From positions 58,362-122,361 of the forward strand of contig JAICTV010000001.1 of the NCBI GenBank assembly GCA_025936175.1: a stretch of DNA of 64,000 nucleotides. Direction: 5' to 3'. The stretch comes from Phycisphaerae bacterium (GTDB lineage Bacteria; Planctomycetota; Phycisphaerae; Tepidisphaerales; Tepidisphaeraceae). A program made the translations under genes and the position numbers. The notes beneath the pieces were generated by a model. The model was not told where the DNA came from. It was given only the letters and a program-made list of their open reading frames with translations, and did no database searches. Each line of letters opens with the position of its first letter. The first letter of the stretch is position 1. Positions 36,437 through 45,048 of this stretch are shown here, one piece after another.

Positions 36437-37633
36437 ATGGGCTTTCCTTCAGGTTCGATTTCGTTTCGTCGCTTCGCGGTCGTCGGCAACGAGCATCCGG
36501 AGGCGATCGATCAGGATCTGCTCGACAGGATTTCCGGGCATGCGCTCGTGCCGGGCGAGATCGGCGTGCCGGAGGAAGCCGAGTACGGCTGGTCGGGCGG
36601 CAGGCACGTGCTCGATCAGGTTTTTACCTTCGAGAACAACGTCTACGCCGGCGAAACGCTCCACTTTGCGCTGCGCATCGACAGCAACAAGGTGCCCGCG
36701 GATCTGAAGCGCGCGTACACGATGATCGAGGAGGAAGCCGTCGCAGCGACCAACCCGTCCGGCTTCATCAGCAAGAACCAGAAGCGTGACGTGCGCGATT
36801 CGGTCCGGCGAAAGATGGACGACGAGCTGCGCAGCGGCCGATTCCGTCGCAGCAAGCTCCTGCCGATCCTCTGGGATCTGCCGACGCAGACCCTTTATTG
36901 CAACGCCAGCGGCAAAACCCTCGAGATGCTGATGGAGATCTTCGAGCGCACTTTCGGCTTGACGCTGATGCCGCTCTCGAGCGGATCGCTCGCCCTGCGC
37001 ATCCTGGAGCCGCAACACCGGCGGCGCGATTACGAAGACATGCGCCCGACGCGTTTCGTTCACGGCCCCGACGGCGAGGGCCAGTGGCCCGAATACCCGT
37101 GGGTGCTCAAAGGCCCCGAGCCGAAGGATTTTCTCGGGAACGAGTTCGCGCTGTGGCTGTGGAATCAGACCGAAGCGAAAGAAAACGTGATCGAGACTTC
37201 GGCGGGCGATGTTTCGATTCTGATCGACCGGTCGCTCGATCTCGATTGCGCGTACGGCCAGACGGGGAAGGATTCGCTGCGCGCCACAGGCCCCGCGCGC
37301 ATGCCGGAGGCGCGCGATGCCGTCCGCACCGGCAAACTCCCGCGCAAGGCGGGGATCGTGATGGACGTCAACAACATCCAGTACAGCTTCGCGCTCAACT
37401 TCGACACGTTCGCGGTCGGCACGCTCAAGCTGCCGGACATCGAGGACGCGGAAACGCCACGCATCGTGTTCGAAGAGCGGATCGCGCTGCTGCGGGACGT
37501 GACCAAAACGATCGACGCGTTGTTCGAGGAATTCCTTTCCTCCCGCGCTACATCCTCATGGGAGGGCCAGACGTCATCGCTGCGGCGATGGATCCTGCAA
37601 TCATCGAACAAGTCGGTGGCCGCGGTGGCGTAG
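36437..37633 (+). CDS. RdgC-like protein (recombination-associated)
   Basis: A 398-residue protein with features I associate with the RdgC family of ring-forming DNA-binding proteins: an N-terminal strand region with GNEHPEAIDQDLLDRISGHAL, a central helix NQKRDVRDSVRRKMDDELRSG with LPILWDLPTQTLYCNASGKTLEMLMEIFERTFGLTLMPL, and a C-terminal sheet ending near EERIALLRDVTKTIDALFEEFL. RdgC in E. coli binds DNA and limits RecA action. Length is above E. coli RdgC (about 300). The start at MGFPSGS is inferred; an ATG 12 bp earlier is equally possible. It is divergent from the protease, overlapping its upstream region closely. Confidence 0.65.
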   Translation: MGFPSGSISFRRFAVVGNEHPEAIDQDLLDRISGHALVPGEIGVPEEAEYGWSGGRHVLDQVFTFENNVYAGETLHFALRIDSNKVPADLKRAYTMIEEEAVAATNPSGFISKNQKRDVRDSVRRKMDDELRSGRFRRSKLLPILWDLPTQTLYCNASGKTLEMLMEIFERTFGLTLMPLSSGSLALRILEPQHRRRDYEDMRPTRFVHGPDGEGQWPEYPWVLKGPEPKDFLGNEFALWLWNQTEAKENVIETSAGDVSILIDRSLDLDCAYGQTGKDSLRATGPARMPEARDAVRTGKLPRKAGIVMDVNNIQYSFALNFDTFAVGTLKLPDIEDAETPRIVFEERIALLRDVTKTIDALFEEFLSSRATSSWEGQTSSLRRWILQSSNKSVAAVA

Positions 37634-37925
37634 TTGATGACGTGTCTCGTCGAATAAATCCGAAGAAAAAAAGTATTTGTGCCCCTTGGATCCGCACGGC
37701 GGCCGTTCATGCGCGCGGGGTTACATGGCCCGTAACTGCTTTGTGAGCCTTTTCTTACAAATCTGTTCAGCGCTGATAAAACGTGAAATCATGCGGGAGT
37801 CGTACACTTGGTCTTCGTAAAATTGCTGATGGACACTTGGCTGGCTTGAAATATCTTCCTCCCGTGGGTCGTTCCTCATCTGAGTATCATTTTCCCACGT
37901 CCGTGGTCGTCCAGATCGGGAGGCA
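37634..37925. promoter_or_regulatory. 292-bp intergenic region before the surface protein
   Basis: Lower GC than its neighbours. It should hold the promoter of the gene at 37926, but I cannot call a -35/-10 pair. GGGAGG lies directly before the start. Confidence 0.4.
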
Positions 37926-38516
37926 GTGAAAATGTTCGAATCGCTCGAAAACCGCGTCTTGATGGCATTCGCCGCCTCACAGAGCGGCGGCACGCTCAAT
38001 GTGGCGGGAACCAACGGCAACGATCAGCTTGTCGTCGTCGAAAATGCCGGCTCCGTGACTGTTCGCGAGAATCAAACCGGGCAGGAGCAATCCTTCACCG
38101 GTGTGACGCGCGTCAACGTGCTGGCCCTGGCCGGCACTGACCGCATCGACTACACGGGCAACTCCGCGCTGGCGTTCCTCTCCGGCGGGGACGCGAGTGA
38201 TCAGATCAACGTGTCCGACGTCGGCTCCGGACGCAGCATCGCTTCCGGCGGGCTGGGAAACGATGACATCGAGGTCATCGTCGCCAACAACACCTTCGTC
38301 ACCGGCGACGATGGTGATGACATCATCGAGGTGCAGTCCACCGCCACCAGCGGTGCGGGCAACGGCGTGACCTATCTCGCCGGTGAGGCGGGCAACGATA
38401 CGTTCATCCTTCACGCCGGCACGAACGACATCCACGGCGGCGACGGAACCGACACCGTGTTCAATTTTGGTGGGACCAACACCTACACGAACATCGAGTC
38501 GATTCAGTCCCCGTGA
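37926..38516 (+). CDS. Short exported protein with LExRVLM tag and RTX-like repeats
   Basis: The 196-residue protein opens MKMFESLENRVLMAFAA (GTG at 37926, ATG two codons on, SD GGGAGG). The (F)ExLExRxLL/M-A pattern is a widespread N-terminal tag of planctomycete surface proteins, thought to replace a normal signal peptide. The rest is beta-rich with Gly/Asp-rich segments (GGDASDQINVSD, GDDGDDIIEV, GEAGNDTFIL, GGDGTDTVFN) resembling hemolysin-type (RTX) calcium-binding nonapeptides. It is short for such proteins and lacks any catalytic domain. Confidence 0.75.
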   Translation: MKMFESLENRVLMAFAASQSGGTLNVAGTNGNDQLVVVENAGSVTVRENQTGQEQSFTGVTRVNVLALAGTDRIDYTGNSALAFLSGGDASDQINVSDVGSGRSIASGGLGNDDIEVIVANNTFVTGDDGDDIIEVQSTATSGAGNGVTYLAGEAGNDTFILHAGTNDIHGGDGTDTVFNFGGTNTYTNIESIQSP

Positions 38517-38782
38517 GCGACATCGCACGCCGAGGCAAAGCGCAGCGCCGCCCCGGATGCGTCGCACGGACGCGGGATGTGTCTCACGCGCCCGGGATAC
38601 AACCCAGGCGCCCGGATGCGTCCCGCGCGCCAGAGATGCGTCCCGCGCGGCATCCCGCGCACCAAGACTGGCGGGTGCCGCTTCCTTGCGAGGCCCCGCG
38701 CCGCTCCGTATGCTCCCCTCGTTAGGACGACGTTATCCGCGCGCCGCGCGGGCCCGTTGTGCGCGAAGGGAGTCGGCACTTC
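38517..38782. other. GC-rich intergenic region with GGATGCGTC repeats
   Basis: A 266-bp stretch with five or so variants of GGATGCGTCxCGCGCGC between about 38555 and 38655 and no credible gene. The repeats are close in sequence but irregularly spaced. Promoter of rmuC presumably lies at its right end. Confidence 0.5.
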
Positions 38783-40123
38783 ATGGAAACCGCGATCCTG
38801 CTTCTGATCGGTTGCGCCACCGGCGCGGCGATCGGCTACCTCTTAGCCGACCGCAAGACCCGGGTCGCGCTGGCGGCGGCGGAGCAACGCTGCGCTGATC
38901 TGTCTGCGCGATTGGAAAAGGACGCGGCGACGACCGAATCGCTGCGTCAGCAGGTCTCCGCCGCCGACAAATCCGCCGCCGCGCTGAGCGCGCAGCTCGC
39001 CGCCGCGCAGGAGAACATCGCGGAGCAGCGAAAGCTGCTCGATGACGCGCACGCGCAGCTCAAGCAGGCGTTCGCATCGGTCTCGGCCGAGGCGCTGGCG
39101 AAGAACAACGAGGCTTTTCTCGCGCTGGCGAAGGAGAAGTTCGCGACGCTGTCGACCGAGGCCGCCGGGTCGCTCGATCAGCGCAAGGCGCAGATCGAAG
39201 GGCTGCTCAAGCCGATGCAGGAACTGCTCGGAACGTATCAATCCCGGTTGAGCGAGATCGAGAAATCGCGCGTCGAGAGCTACAGCATGCTGCGCGAGCA
39301 GCTCGGCTCACTCGCGGAGATCCAGCGCACGCTCAATACGCAGACCAATCAGCTCGTCAGCGCGCTGCGTCGCCCGAGCACGCGCGGGCAGTGGGGTGAG
39401 ATTACCTTGCGTCGCCTGGTCGAACTCGCCGGAATGAGCAACCGATGCGACTTCTGCGAGCAGGCGAGCGTCGATACCGAGGACGGCAAGCAGCGCCCCG
39501 ACATGGTCATCAGCCTGCCCGGCGAGCGCAACGTCGTCATCGACTGCAAGGCGGTGCTCGACGGCTTCATCGACGCGGCGGCGGCGACGGACGATGACCA
39601 GCGCAAGCTGCATCTTAATCGCCACTGTCAACAGGTCCGCAGCCGGGCGCGCGAGCTGTCGGCAAAGAGCTACTGGTCTCAGTTCGCGCGCAGCCCGGAG
39701 TTCGTCGTCATGTTTTTGCCGGGCGAAGCATTCTTGTACGCCGCGGTTGAGCATGACGGGACGCTGATCGAGGACTGCCTTAAGAACCGTGTCATCGTCG
39801 CCACGCCGACGACATTGATGGCGCTCTTGAAGGCGATCGAGTTCGGCTGGCGGCAGGAGGAGATCACGCAAAACGCCGACGAGATCCGCAAGCTCGGCAA
39901 AGATCTTTATGATCGACTCGTCACAATGACCGGCCACTTCGCGCGGCTTGGGGCGACGATCGACAGCGCGGTGAGCCATTACAACAGCACCGTCGGCTCG
40001 CTCGAATCGCGCGTGCTCGTCACCGCCAAGCGCATCGCGGAGCTGGGCGCACGATCCGACAAGGAGATCCCCGAGCCGCAGCTCATCGACACGCGGCCGC
40101 GCGCGCTTTCGGTCACGGAATAG
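38783..40123 (+). CDS. rmuC: DNA recombination protein RmuC
   Basis: Membrane-anchored coiled-coil protein with a PD-(D/E)XK nuclease-like domain; in E. coli it limits inversions at short inverted repeats. The 446-residue protein has one N-terminal membrane helix (ETAILLLIGCATGAAIGYLLA), a long coiled coil (residues about 30-190), then the RmuC core with RGQWGEITLRRLVELAGM, DMVISLPGERNVVIDCKAVLDGF, YWSQFARSPEFVVMFLPGEAFLYAA and NRVIVATPTTLMALLKAIEFGW. Given the many inverted repeats here, its presence is notable but not evidence of a link. Confidence 0.95.
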   Translation: METAILLLIGCATGAAIGYLLADRKTRVALAAAEQRCADLSARLEKDAATTESLRQQVSAADKSAAALSAQLAAAQENIAEQRKLLDDAHAQLKQAFASVSAEALAKNNEAFLALAKEKFATLSTEAAGSLDQRKAQIEGLLKPMQELLGTYQSRLSEIEKSRVESYSMLREQLGSLAEIQRTLNTQTNQLVSALRRPSTRGQWGEITLRRLVELAGMSNRCDFCEQASVDTEDGKQRPDMVISLPGERNVVIDCKAVLDGFIDAAAATDDDQRKLHLNRHCQQVRSRARELSAKSYWSQFARSPEFVVMFLPGEAFLYAAVEHDGTLIEDCLKNRVIVATPTTLMALLKAIEFGWRQEEITQNADEIRKLGKDLYDRLVTMTGHFARLGATIDSAVSHYNSTVGSLESRVLVTAKRIAELGARSDKEIPEPQLIDTRPRALSVTE

Positions 40124-40126
40124 TTT

Positions 40127-40293
40127 CACCACGAAGTCACGAAGAGCACGAAGCGGTTCCCGGGATTCAAACGCACATCGCCAGGGCTCGTCCTCTTTTT
40201 CTGTTCTTCAAACTCAAATTCAAAAAGCGCAGCTCAAGCGAGTGTTCATCGAATCACCACAAACCGCTTCGTGCTCTTCGTGACTTCGTGGTG
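40127..40293. repeat. Family E long inverted repeat (copy 2)
   Basis: Perfect 32-bp inverted arms (40127-40158 CACCACGAAGTCACGAAGAG..., and its exact complement at 40262-40293) with a 103-nt centre. It lies between rmuC and kdsD. Confidence 0.9.
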
Positions 40294-40345
40294 CAATAAC
40301 TGCCTTGGTTGATTTGCCGAGTGGCACTCCGATAATCGCACGCCG

Positions 40346-41389
40346 ATGGGCTCCGCTTCCGTCCGCGAATTCGCGATCCGGGTGATCGAGACCGAGGCCG
40401 CCGCCGTGCGCGCGATGGCGGGGGCCGTCGATGACGCGTTTGAGAAGGCGGCGCGTCTCATCCTTGATTGCCCTGCGGCGGTGCTGGCGACGGGGATCGG
40501 GAAGGCGGGGCACGTCGCGCGAAAAGTGTCGGCGACGCTCGCATCCACCGGCACGCCCAGCCATTTTTTGAGTCCCGCCGACGCGGTCCACGGCGATTTA
40601 GGGTCGATCCGCAAGGGCGACGTCGTCCTGGTCTTCTCCGCCAGCGGCGAGAGCGATGAGATCCTGCGGCTGCTAAGCATCGTGAAGAAATTCGATCATC
40701 CCGTGATCGGCATCACGTCGAGCAAATCGAGCGGGCTCGGTCGGGCGGCGGACGTGGTGCTGCAGATCGGCAAGATCGAAGAAGCGTGCCCGCTCGGTTT
40801 AGCGCCGAGCGCTTCGACGACCGCGATGCTGGCGCTCGGAGACGCGCTGGCGCTGAGCGTGATGAATTTGCGGAAATTCACCGCCGAGGATTTCGCACTC
40901 TTTCATCCGGCGGGGCAGCTCGGGCGAAAGTTGATCAAGGTCGGCGAGGCGATGACGTTCCTGCGCGATCACAATCTGCCGCTCAGCTCCGATCGGCTGA
41001 CGCTCGGTGAAGTGCTCGCGGAGCGCGCGGCGCTCGGCCAGCGGCTCGACGAGCGCGAGCGGCGGCTGCGCCTGCCGGGCGCGATCGTGCTGCACGATGA
41101 AGCGAGCGGAAAACTCAGCGGCATCTTCACCGACGGCGATCTTCGCCGGCTCGTGTCGTCATCGACCGACGGCGTGGTCGATCTCAAGCGACCGATCCGC
41201 GACGTGATGACGAGCAACCCGAAGCGCGTCAGCGCCGAGGCGCTGGCGAGCGAGGCGATGGCGATCATGCGGCCGTTCCGCATCGACGAGCTGCCGGTCG
41301 TGGACGAGAGCGATAAGCCGGTCGGCTTGATCGACATTCAGGATCTGGTTGTGCTCAAGATGCTGGACGTCGAGCCGGAGAAGGAGTGA
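40346..41389 (+). CDS. kdsD: D-arabinose-5-phosphate isomerase
   Basis: Converts ribulose-5-phosphate to arabinose-5-phosphate, the first step of Kdo synthesis for LPS. The 347-residue protein has an N-terminal SIS domain (ATGIGKAGHVARKVSATLASTGTPSHFL, GDVVLVFSASGESDEILRLL, LAPSASTTAMLALGDALALSVM) and two CBS domains (from about residue 215: GAIVLHDEASGKLSGIFTDGDLRR and LPVVDESDKPVGLIDIQDLV). Full length and typical of KdsD/KpsF; GutQ-type paralogues have the same fold. It is followed by an LptC-like gene, supporting an LPS role. Confidence 0.92.
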   Translation: MGSASVREFAIRVIETEAAAVRAMAGAVDDAFEKAARLILDCPAAVLATGIGKAGHVARKVSATLASTGTPSHFLSPADAVHGDLGSIRKGDVVLVFSASGESDEILRLLSIVKKFDHPVIGITSSKSSGLGRAADVVLQIGKIEEACPLGLAPSASTTAMLALGDALALSVMNLRKFTAEDFALFHPAGQLGRKLIKVGEAMTFLRDHNLPLSSDRLTLGEVLAERAALGQRLDERERRLRLPGAIVLHDEASGKLSGIFTDGDLRRLVSSSTDGVVDLKRPIRDVMTSNPKRVSAEALASEAMAIMRPFRIDELPVVDESDKPVGLIDIQDLVVLKMLDVEPEKE

Positions 41390-41431
41390 GGTTTCAAACT
41401 CGAAGCGCCGCGGTGAAACGTCCCCCGGATT

Positions 41432-41500
41432 GTCATCCTGAGGTACTCCGAAGGATCTGGCTGCGGCCAACCCAGATGCTTCGGAGTACCTCAGCATGAC
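41432..41500. repeat. Family C palindromic element (copy 5)
   Basis: GTCATCCTGAGGTACTCCGAAGGATCTGG on the left, CCAGATGCTTCGGAGTACCTCAGCATGAC on the right. It lies between kdsD and the LptC-like gene. Confidence 0.85.
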
Positions 41501-41543
41501 GCGTGCGAGGGATTCGCGGGCGTTTCGGATTTCGTAGTCATTC

Positions 41544-44500
41544 ATGCGATCTCTAATCCTCATCGTCATCACGCTCGCGATTCTCGGCGGCGGGTTCGCG
41601 CTCTACGCCTGGCTGCAACCGCCGGCGCCGAAGAAGCCGGTGCGCGCGCTCGATGCCAACGCGACCAACGTCCCGCGGCCGCAGCTCGACGCGACGCTGC
41701 ACGGCGTCGGCAGCGGCGAGGACGTGTGGGTCAAGAAGTACGACCCCAAGACCGGCGAGCTCGCCTCGCAGTTTAAGGCGCAGAAGTACGACCCGCAGAA
41801 GGACGGCACCGTCAACACCGTGATGCCGCAGGCGGAATTCTTCAACGGCAACGGCAAGCAGCGCATTCGCGTCGAGGGCGTGACCGGCAACGTGCTGATG
41901 CAGCTTGCGCCGGAGGACAAGACCGCCAAGCTCGGCGGGCGTGGGGAGCAAGCGACGATGCCGTCCCGCGGCAAGCTGCAGGACGTGGTCATCAGCATCT
42001 TCGAGCCCGCGGATTCGGCCGATCCCAACCTCGTCGCGCGCATGAACAATGCGGCGTTCGACACCGACACGTTCCGCATCAACACCGAGGCGTTCGTCGA
42101 TCCCGCGACCGCCAAGACCGTCGCCGGCGATGAAGTGCCGGTGACCGTGCGCGGAAAAGACTACGACTTTGACGGCCGCGGGCTCATCGTCCGCTGGAAC
42201 GAGCGCGATCGGAAGCTTCAGTTGCTCGAGGTGGAGCACGGCGAGTCGCTGGTGATCAAGAACCCGGACGCACTGTCGAAGTCGGGTTTATCGGTAACAC
42301 CGACGACCGCGCCCTCGGTCGCGCCGGCGACGCAACCGCTGACGAGCGCGCCGACGTCGATGATGCTCGCATCGGTCGATCCGCGGGCGGCGGTGTCGAT
42401 TATTCCTGTCGCGAAGCCGCCGGCGAAGTCACGAGCGAGGGGCGGGGCGGCGGCGAAGCATCCGGCACATCCATCGCCCGCTCCGGCGACGACCAATGCG
42501 GCGACGCGGAAATCCAAGATCGTTCGCGATGAGTCGCCGGTCGTCTATCGCGCCACCTTCGAGAAGGACGTGCGGATTTTCCAGGCGGACGAGCAGGTCG
42601 CGCAGGCGGAGACGATGCACGTCGATCTGCTCCAGGAATCGAAGCAGAACCAGGCGGGCGGCACAACCCAGCCGGCGTCGGCGCCCGCGGCTGCGGCGGC
42701 GGCGACCACCGGACCGCTCAAGCACGAAGCGCGGAAGCGACCCGCGACGACGACATCCGCGCCGGCCGACGAAGCCACGGGCGAGAAGACCGCGACGACC
42801 AGGCCCTCCGGCCCGGTCATCATCAAGTGGGTCGGCAAGCTCCGGGTCGAGCCGATTGAGCCGGCGGAGGATGAGACGCTCGTCCCGGGCAAGGCGATCG
42901 TGCACATGATCGGCGCGCCGGTCGTGCTGACCAGCAAGGGCACCCGCGCGACCTGCGGCACCGCGTCGTTCAATTCCGCCGACGAGAGCGCATCGCTGCT
43001 CGCCAGCGACGTCGTGCCGATCGTCACGATGACCGACGCGCGCGGGATGAAGGTGACCACGCCGGAACTGGATTACTCGCCCGCGCCGAGCCCGCGCGAG
43101 CACTTCGCCACCCTCATCGGCGACAGCCAGGCGGAGTTTCCGATCACCGACGACAGCGGGAAGCAGCAGACCGCGACCGCGAGTTGGAGCGATGAGTGCC
43201 GGCTGACGATGTTGAACACCGGGACGGACGAATCGTCGGCGGTGGTTCGGCACGCGGACATCACCGGCGACGTCGCGGTCGATCATCCGCAGCTCAAGCT
43301 GACATCGGATGCGCTGGCGCTCAACTTCGACGAAAAACCGCCGACGACACGACACGCGACGACGTCGCTCGCCGCTGCGACGCGCGGGACCGCTTCGCCC
43401 GCGACGACGAGAGCCGCGGGGTCGACCGAGTCGATGGGCGACACCCTGCGCGACGTGGTCGCCACCGGCAACGTGCACTGCAAGATGCTCGACTCGCAGG
43501 ACCCGACGCAGCAGCGCACGATCGATACGCAGCGCCTCCGGGTCGTCCGCGGAAACGACGAAGCGGGCAAGGCCTATGCGAAGCTCATCGAAGCCGACGG
43601 CGACGTGAAGACCAGCGACGGCGCGAGCACGCTGCAATCGCAGCACTTCGCCGCCGAGCTGGCGCCGATGCCGGCAACGACGCAATCTTCAACGCAACCT
43701 TCGACGCAGCCAACGGCGCTAGTCGCGACGACGCAGCCGGCGACGAGCCGCGCTGCCGCATCCACGCGCAATTCCAGCAGCAACTTCGCCGGTGATAACG
43801 TCAAGCTCGTCGCGATGCACGCATCCGACAACGTCGTGCTCACGTCCAACAACGGCTCCAAAGCCTCCGCCGATCATCTCTCCGCCGACACGGTGCAGGG
43901 AAAGCTCAGCTATCGTCTCACCGGCAGCCCCAACGCGACGGTGACGGACGACAAGACCACGATCGTCGGCCCGGTCATCCGCTTCACGCCGGACGACAAT
44001 CTTGCCGAGATCATCGGCGTCGGCTCGATGAACGGCGTGGATCCGAAGGATCCGAAGCAGACGATCAATATTGCATGGACCGGCGGCGCGACGATCAATG
44101 GCACGACCGACTGGGTCGACGTTGACAAAGATGTGGTCATGACCGCGAGGCAGGCCGACGGCACAATCAATGGCGCCACGGCAAGACATCTTCGCGCCAA
44201 ACTCGAACCCAGACCGCCGTCAACCAATCCGGCGTCGCGGCCATCGACGCAGGTCGCCGCGGTCGCGACGCGGCCGGCGACGACGCGCGTCGCTTCGACC
44301 AAACCCGTCAGGTCCGATCAGACGACCTCCTTCATGAAGGACAAGGACATCACCCGGGCGACGCTGACGGGCAGCGTCGAGGTAAAGTCGGAGCAGAAAA
44401 ATGCCGACGGCTCGCTCGCGCGCGCGATCAACCTGTTCGGCGAAACGGTCAACTACGATCGCGCGACCGGACAGTTCGATGTGCCGGTCGAGGGAAAAAT

Positions 44501-45038
44501 GCTCTATCAGGATCATCGCGCGGGCGGGGCGGATAACGGCCCGGAAGGCCCGACCGTCGGCGGCGGGCGCGGCGCGACGGCGTTTGCGTGGAAGAAAAAC
44601 CTCGTCTACCTTCCGGACGGCAAGCGCGTGGTCATGAACGGTGACGTGCAGGTCGTGCACAAGCCCGACGCCAACGGCGGACAGCCCTTCAACATGAACG
44701 CGCAGCAGATGACGGCGGAGTTGGAGCCCGATCCCGCCGCGACGACCAAGGCGACCACAAAGGCCACGACCAATCCGACCGACGCGACGCAGAAGATGCG
44801 GCTCAAGCGCGTGATGGCGGACGGGGATGTGCACGTCACGTCCACGCGGATGGACGTTGACGCGGTGCACCTCGATTACGATCCGATCGGTCAGATCCTC
44901 ACCGCCACCGGCGAAGGTCGCACGCCAGTCACCGTTTTCGATCACCAGAAAGGGACAAGCACGCAGATCCAGGAGCTGTGGTGGAACACCAAGACCGATC
45001 AATTCAAGATGCGCGATCTGACCGGCAAGGTGAGATGA
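41544..45038 (+). CDS. Giant LptC/LptA-like envelope protein
   Basis: An 1164-residue protein with an N-terminal membrane helix (LILIVITLAILGGGFALYAW), then an LptC-like stretch (WVKKYDPKTGELASQFKAQKYDPQKDG, AEFFNGNGKQRIRVEGVTGNV). Long beta-rich sections follow with OstA/LptA-like patterns (NVKLVAMHASDNVVLTSNNGS..ADHL, GDVHVTSTRMDVDAVHLDYDP, near the C-terminus), separated by Ala/Thr/Pro-rich linkers. LptC and LptA move LPS across the periplasm; combining both here would be a fused bridge. It follows kdsD, supporting an LPS role. The domain calls come from pattern, not search. Confidence 0.65.
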   Translation: MRSLILIVITLAILGGGFALYAWLQPPAPKKPVRALDANATNVPRPQLDATLHGVGSGEDVWVKKYDPKTGELASQFKAQKYDPQKDGTVNTVMPQAEFFNGNGKQRIRVEGVTGNVLMQLAPEDKTAKLGGRGEQATMPSRGKLQDVVISIFEPADSADPNLVARMNNAAFDTDTFRINTEAFVDPATAKTVAGDEVPVTVRGKDYDFDGRGLIVRWNERDRKLQLLEVEHGESLVIKNPDALSKSGLSVTPTTAPSVAPATQPLTSAPTSMMLASVDPRAAVSIIPVAKPPAKSRARGGAAAKHPAHPSPAPATTNAATRKSKIVRDESPVVYRATFEKDVRIFQADEQVAQAETMHVDLLQESKQNQAGGTTQPASAPAAAAAATTGPLKHEARKRPATTTSAPADEATGEKTATTRPSGPVIIKWVGKLRVEPIEPAEDETLVPGKAIVHMIGAPVVLTSKGTRATCGTASFNSADESASLLASDVVPIVTMTDARGMKVTTPELDYSPAPSPREHFATLIGDSQAEFPITDDSGKQQTATASWSDECRLTMLNTGTDESSAVVRHADITGDVAVDHPQLKLTSDALALNFDEKPPTTRHATTSLAAATRGTASPATTRAAGSTESMGDTLRDVVATGNVHCKMLDSQDPTQQRTIDTQRLRVVRGNDEAGKAYAKLIEADGDVKTSDGASTLQSQHFAAELAPMPATTQSSTQPSTQPTALVATTQPATSRAAASTRNSSSNFAGDNVKLVAMHASDNVVLTSNNGSKASADHLSADTVQGKLSYRLTGSPNATVTDDKTTIVGPVIRFTPDDNLAEIIGVGSMNGVDPKDPKQTINIAWTGGATINGTTDWVDVDKDVVMTARQADGTINGATARHLRAKLEPRPPSTNPASRPSTQVAAVATRPATTRVASTKPVRSDQTTSFMKDKDITRATLTGSVEVKSEQKNADGSLARAINLFGETVNYDRATGQFDVPVEGKMLYQDHRAGGADNGPEGPTVGGGRGATAFAWKKNLVYLPDGKRVVMNGDVQVVHKPDANGGQPFNMNAQQMTAELEPDPAATTKATTKATTNPTDATQKMRLKRVMADGDVHVTSTRMDVDAVHLDYDPIGQILTATGEGRTPVTVFDHQKGTSTQIQELWWNTKTDQFKMRDLTGKVR

Positions 45039-45048
45039 GGTTGGCTTG

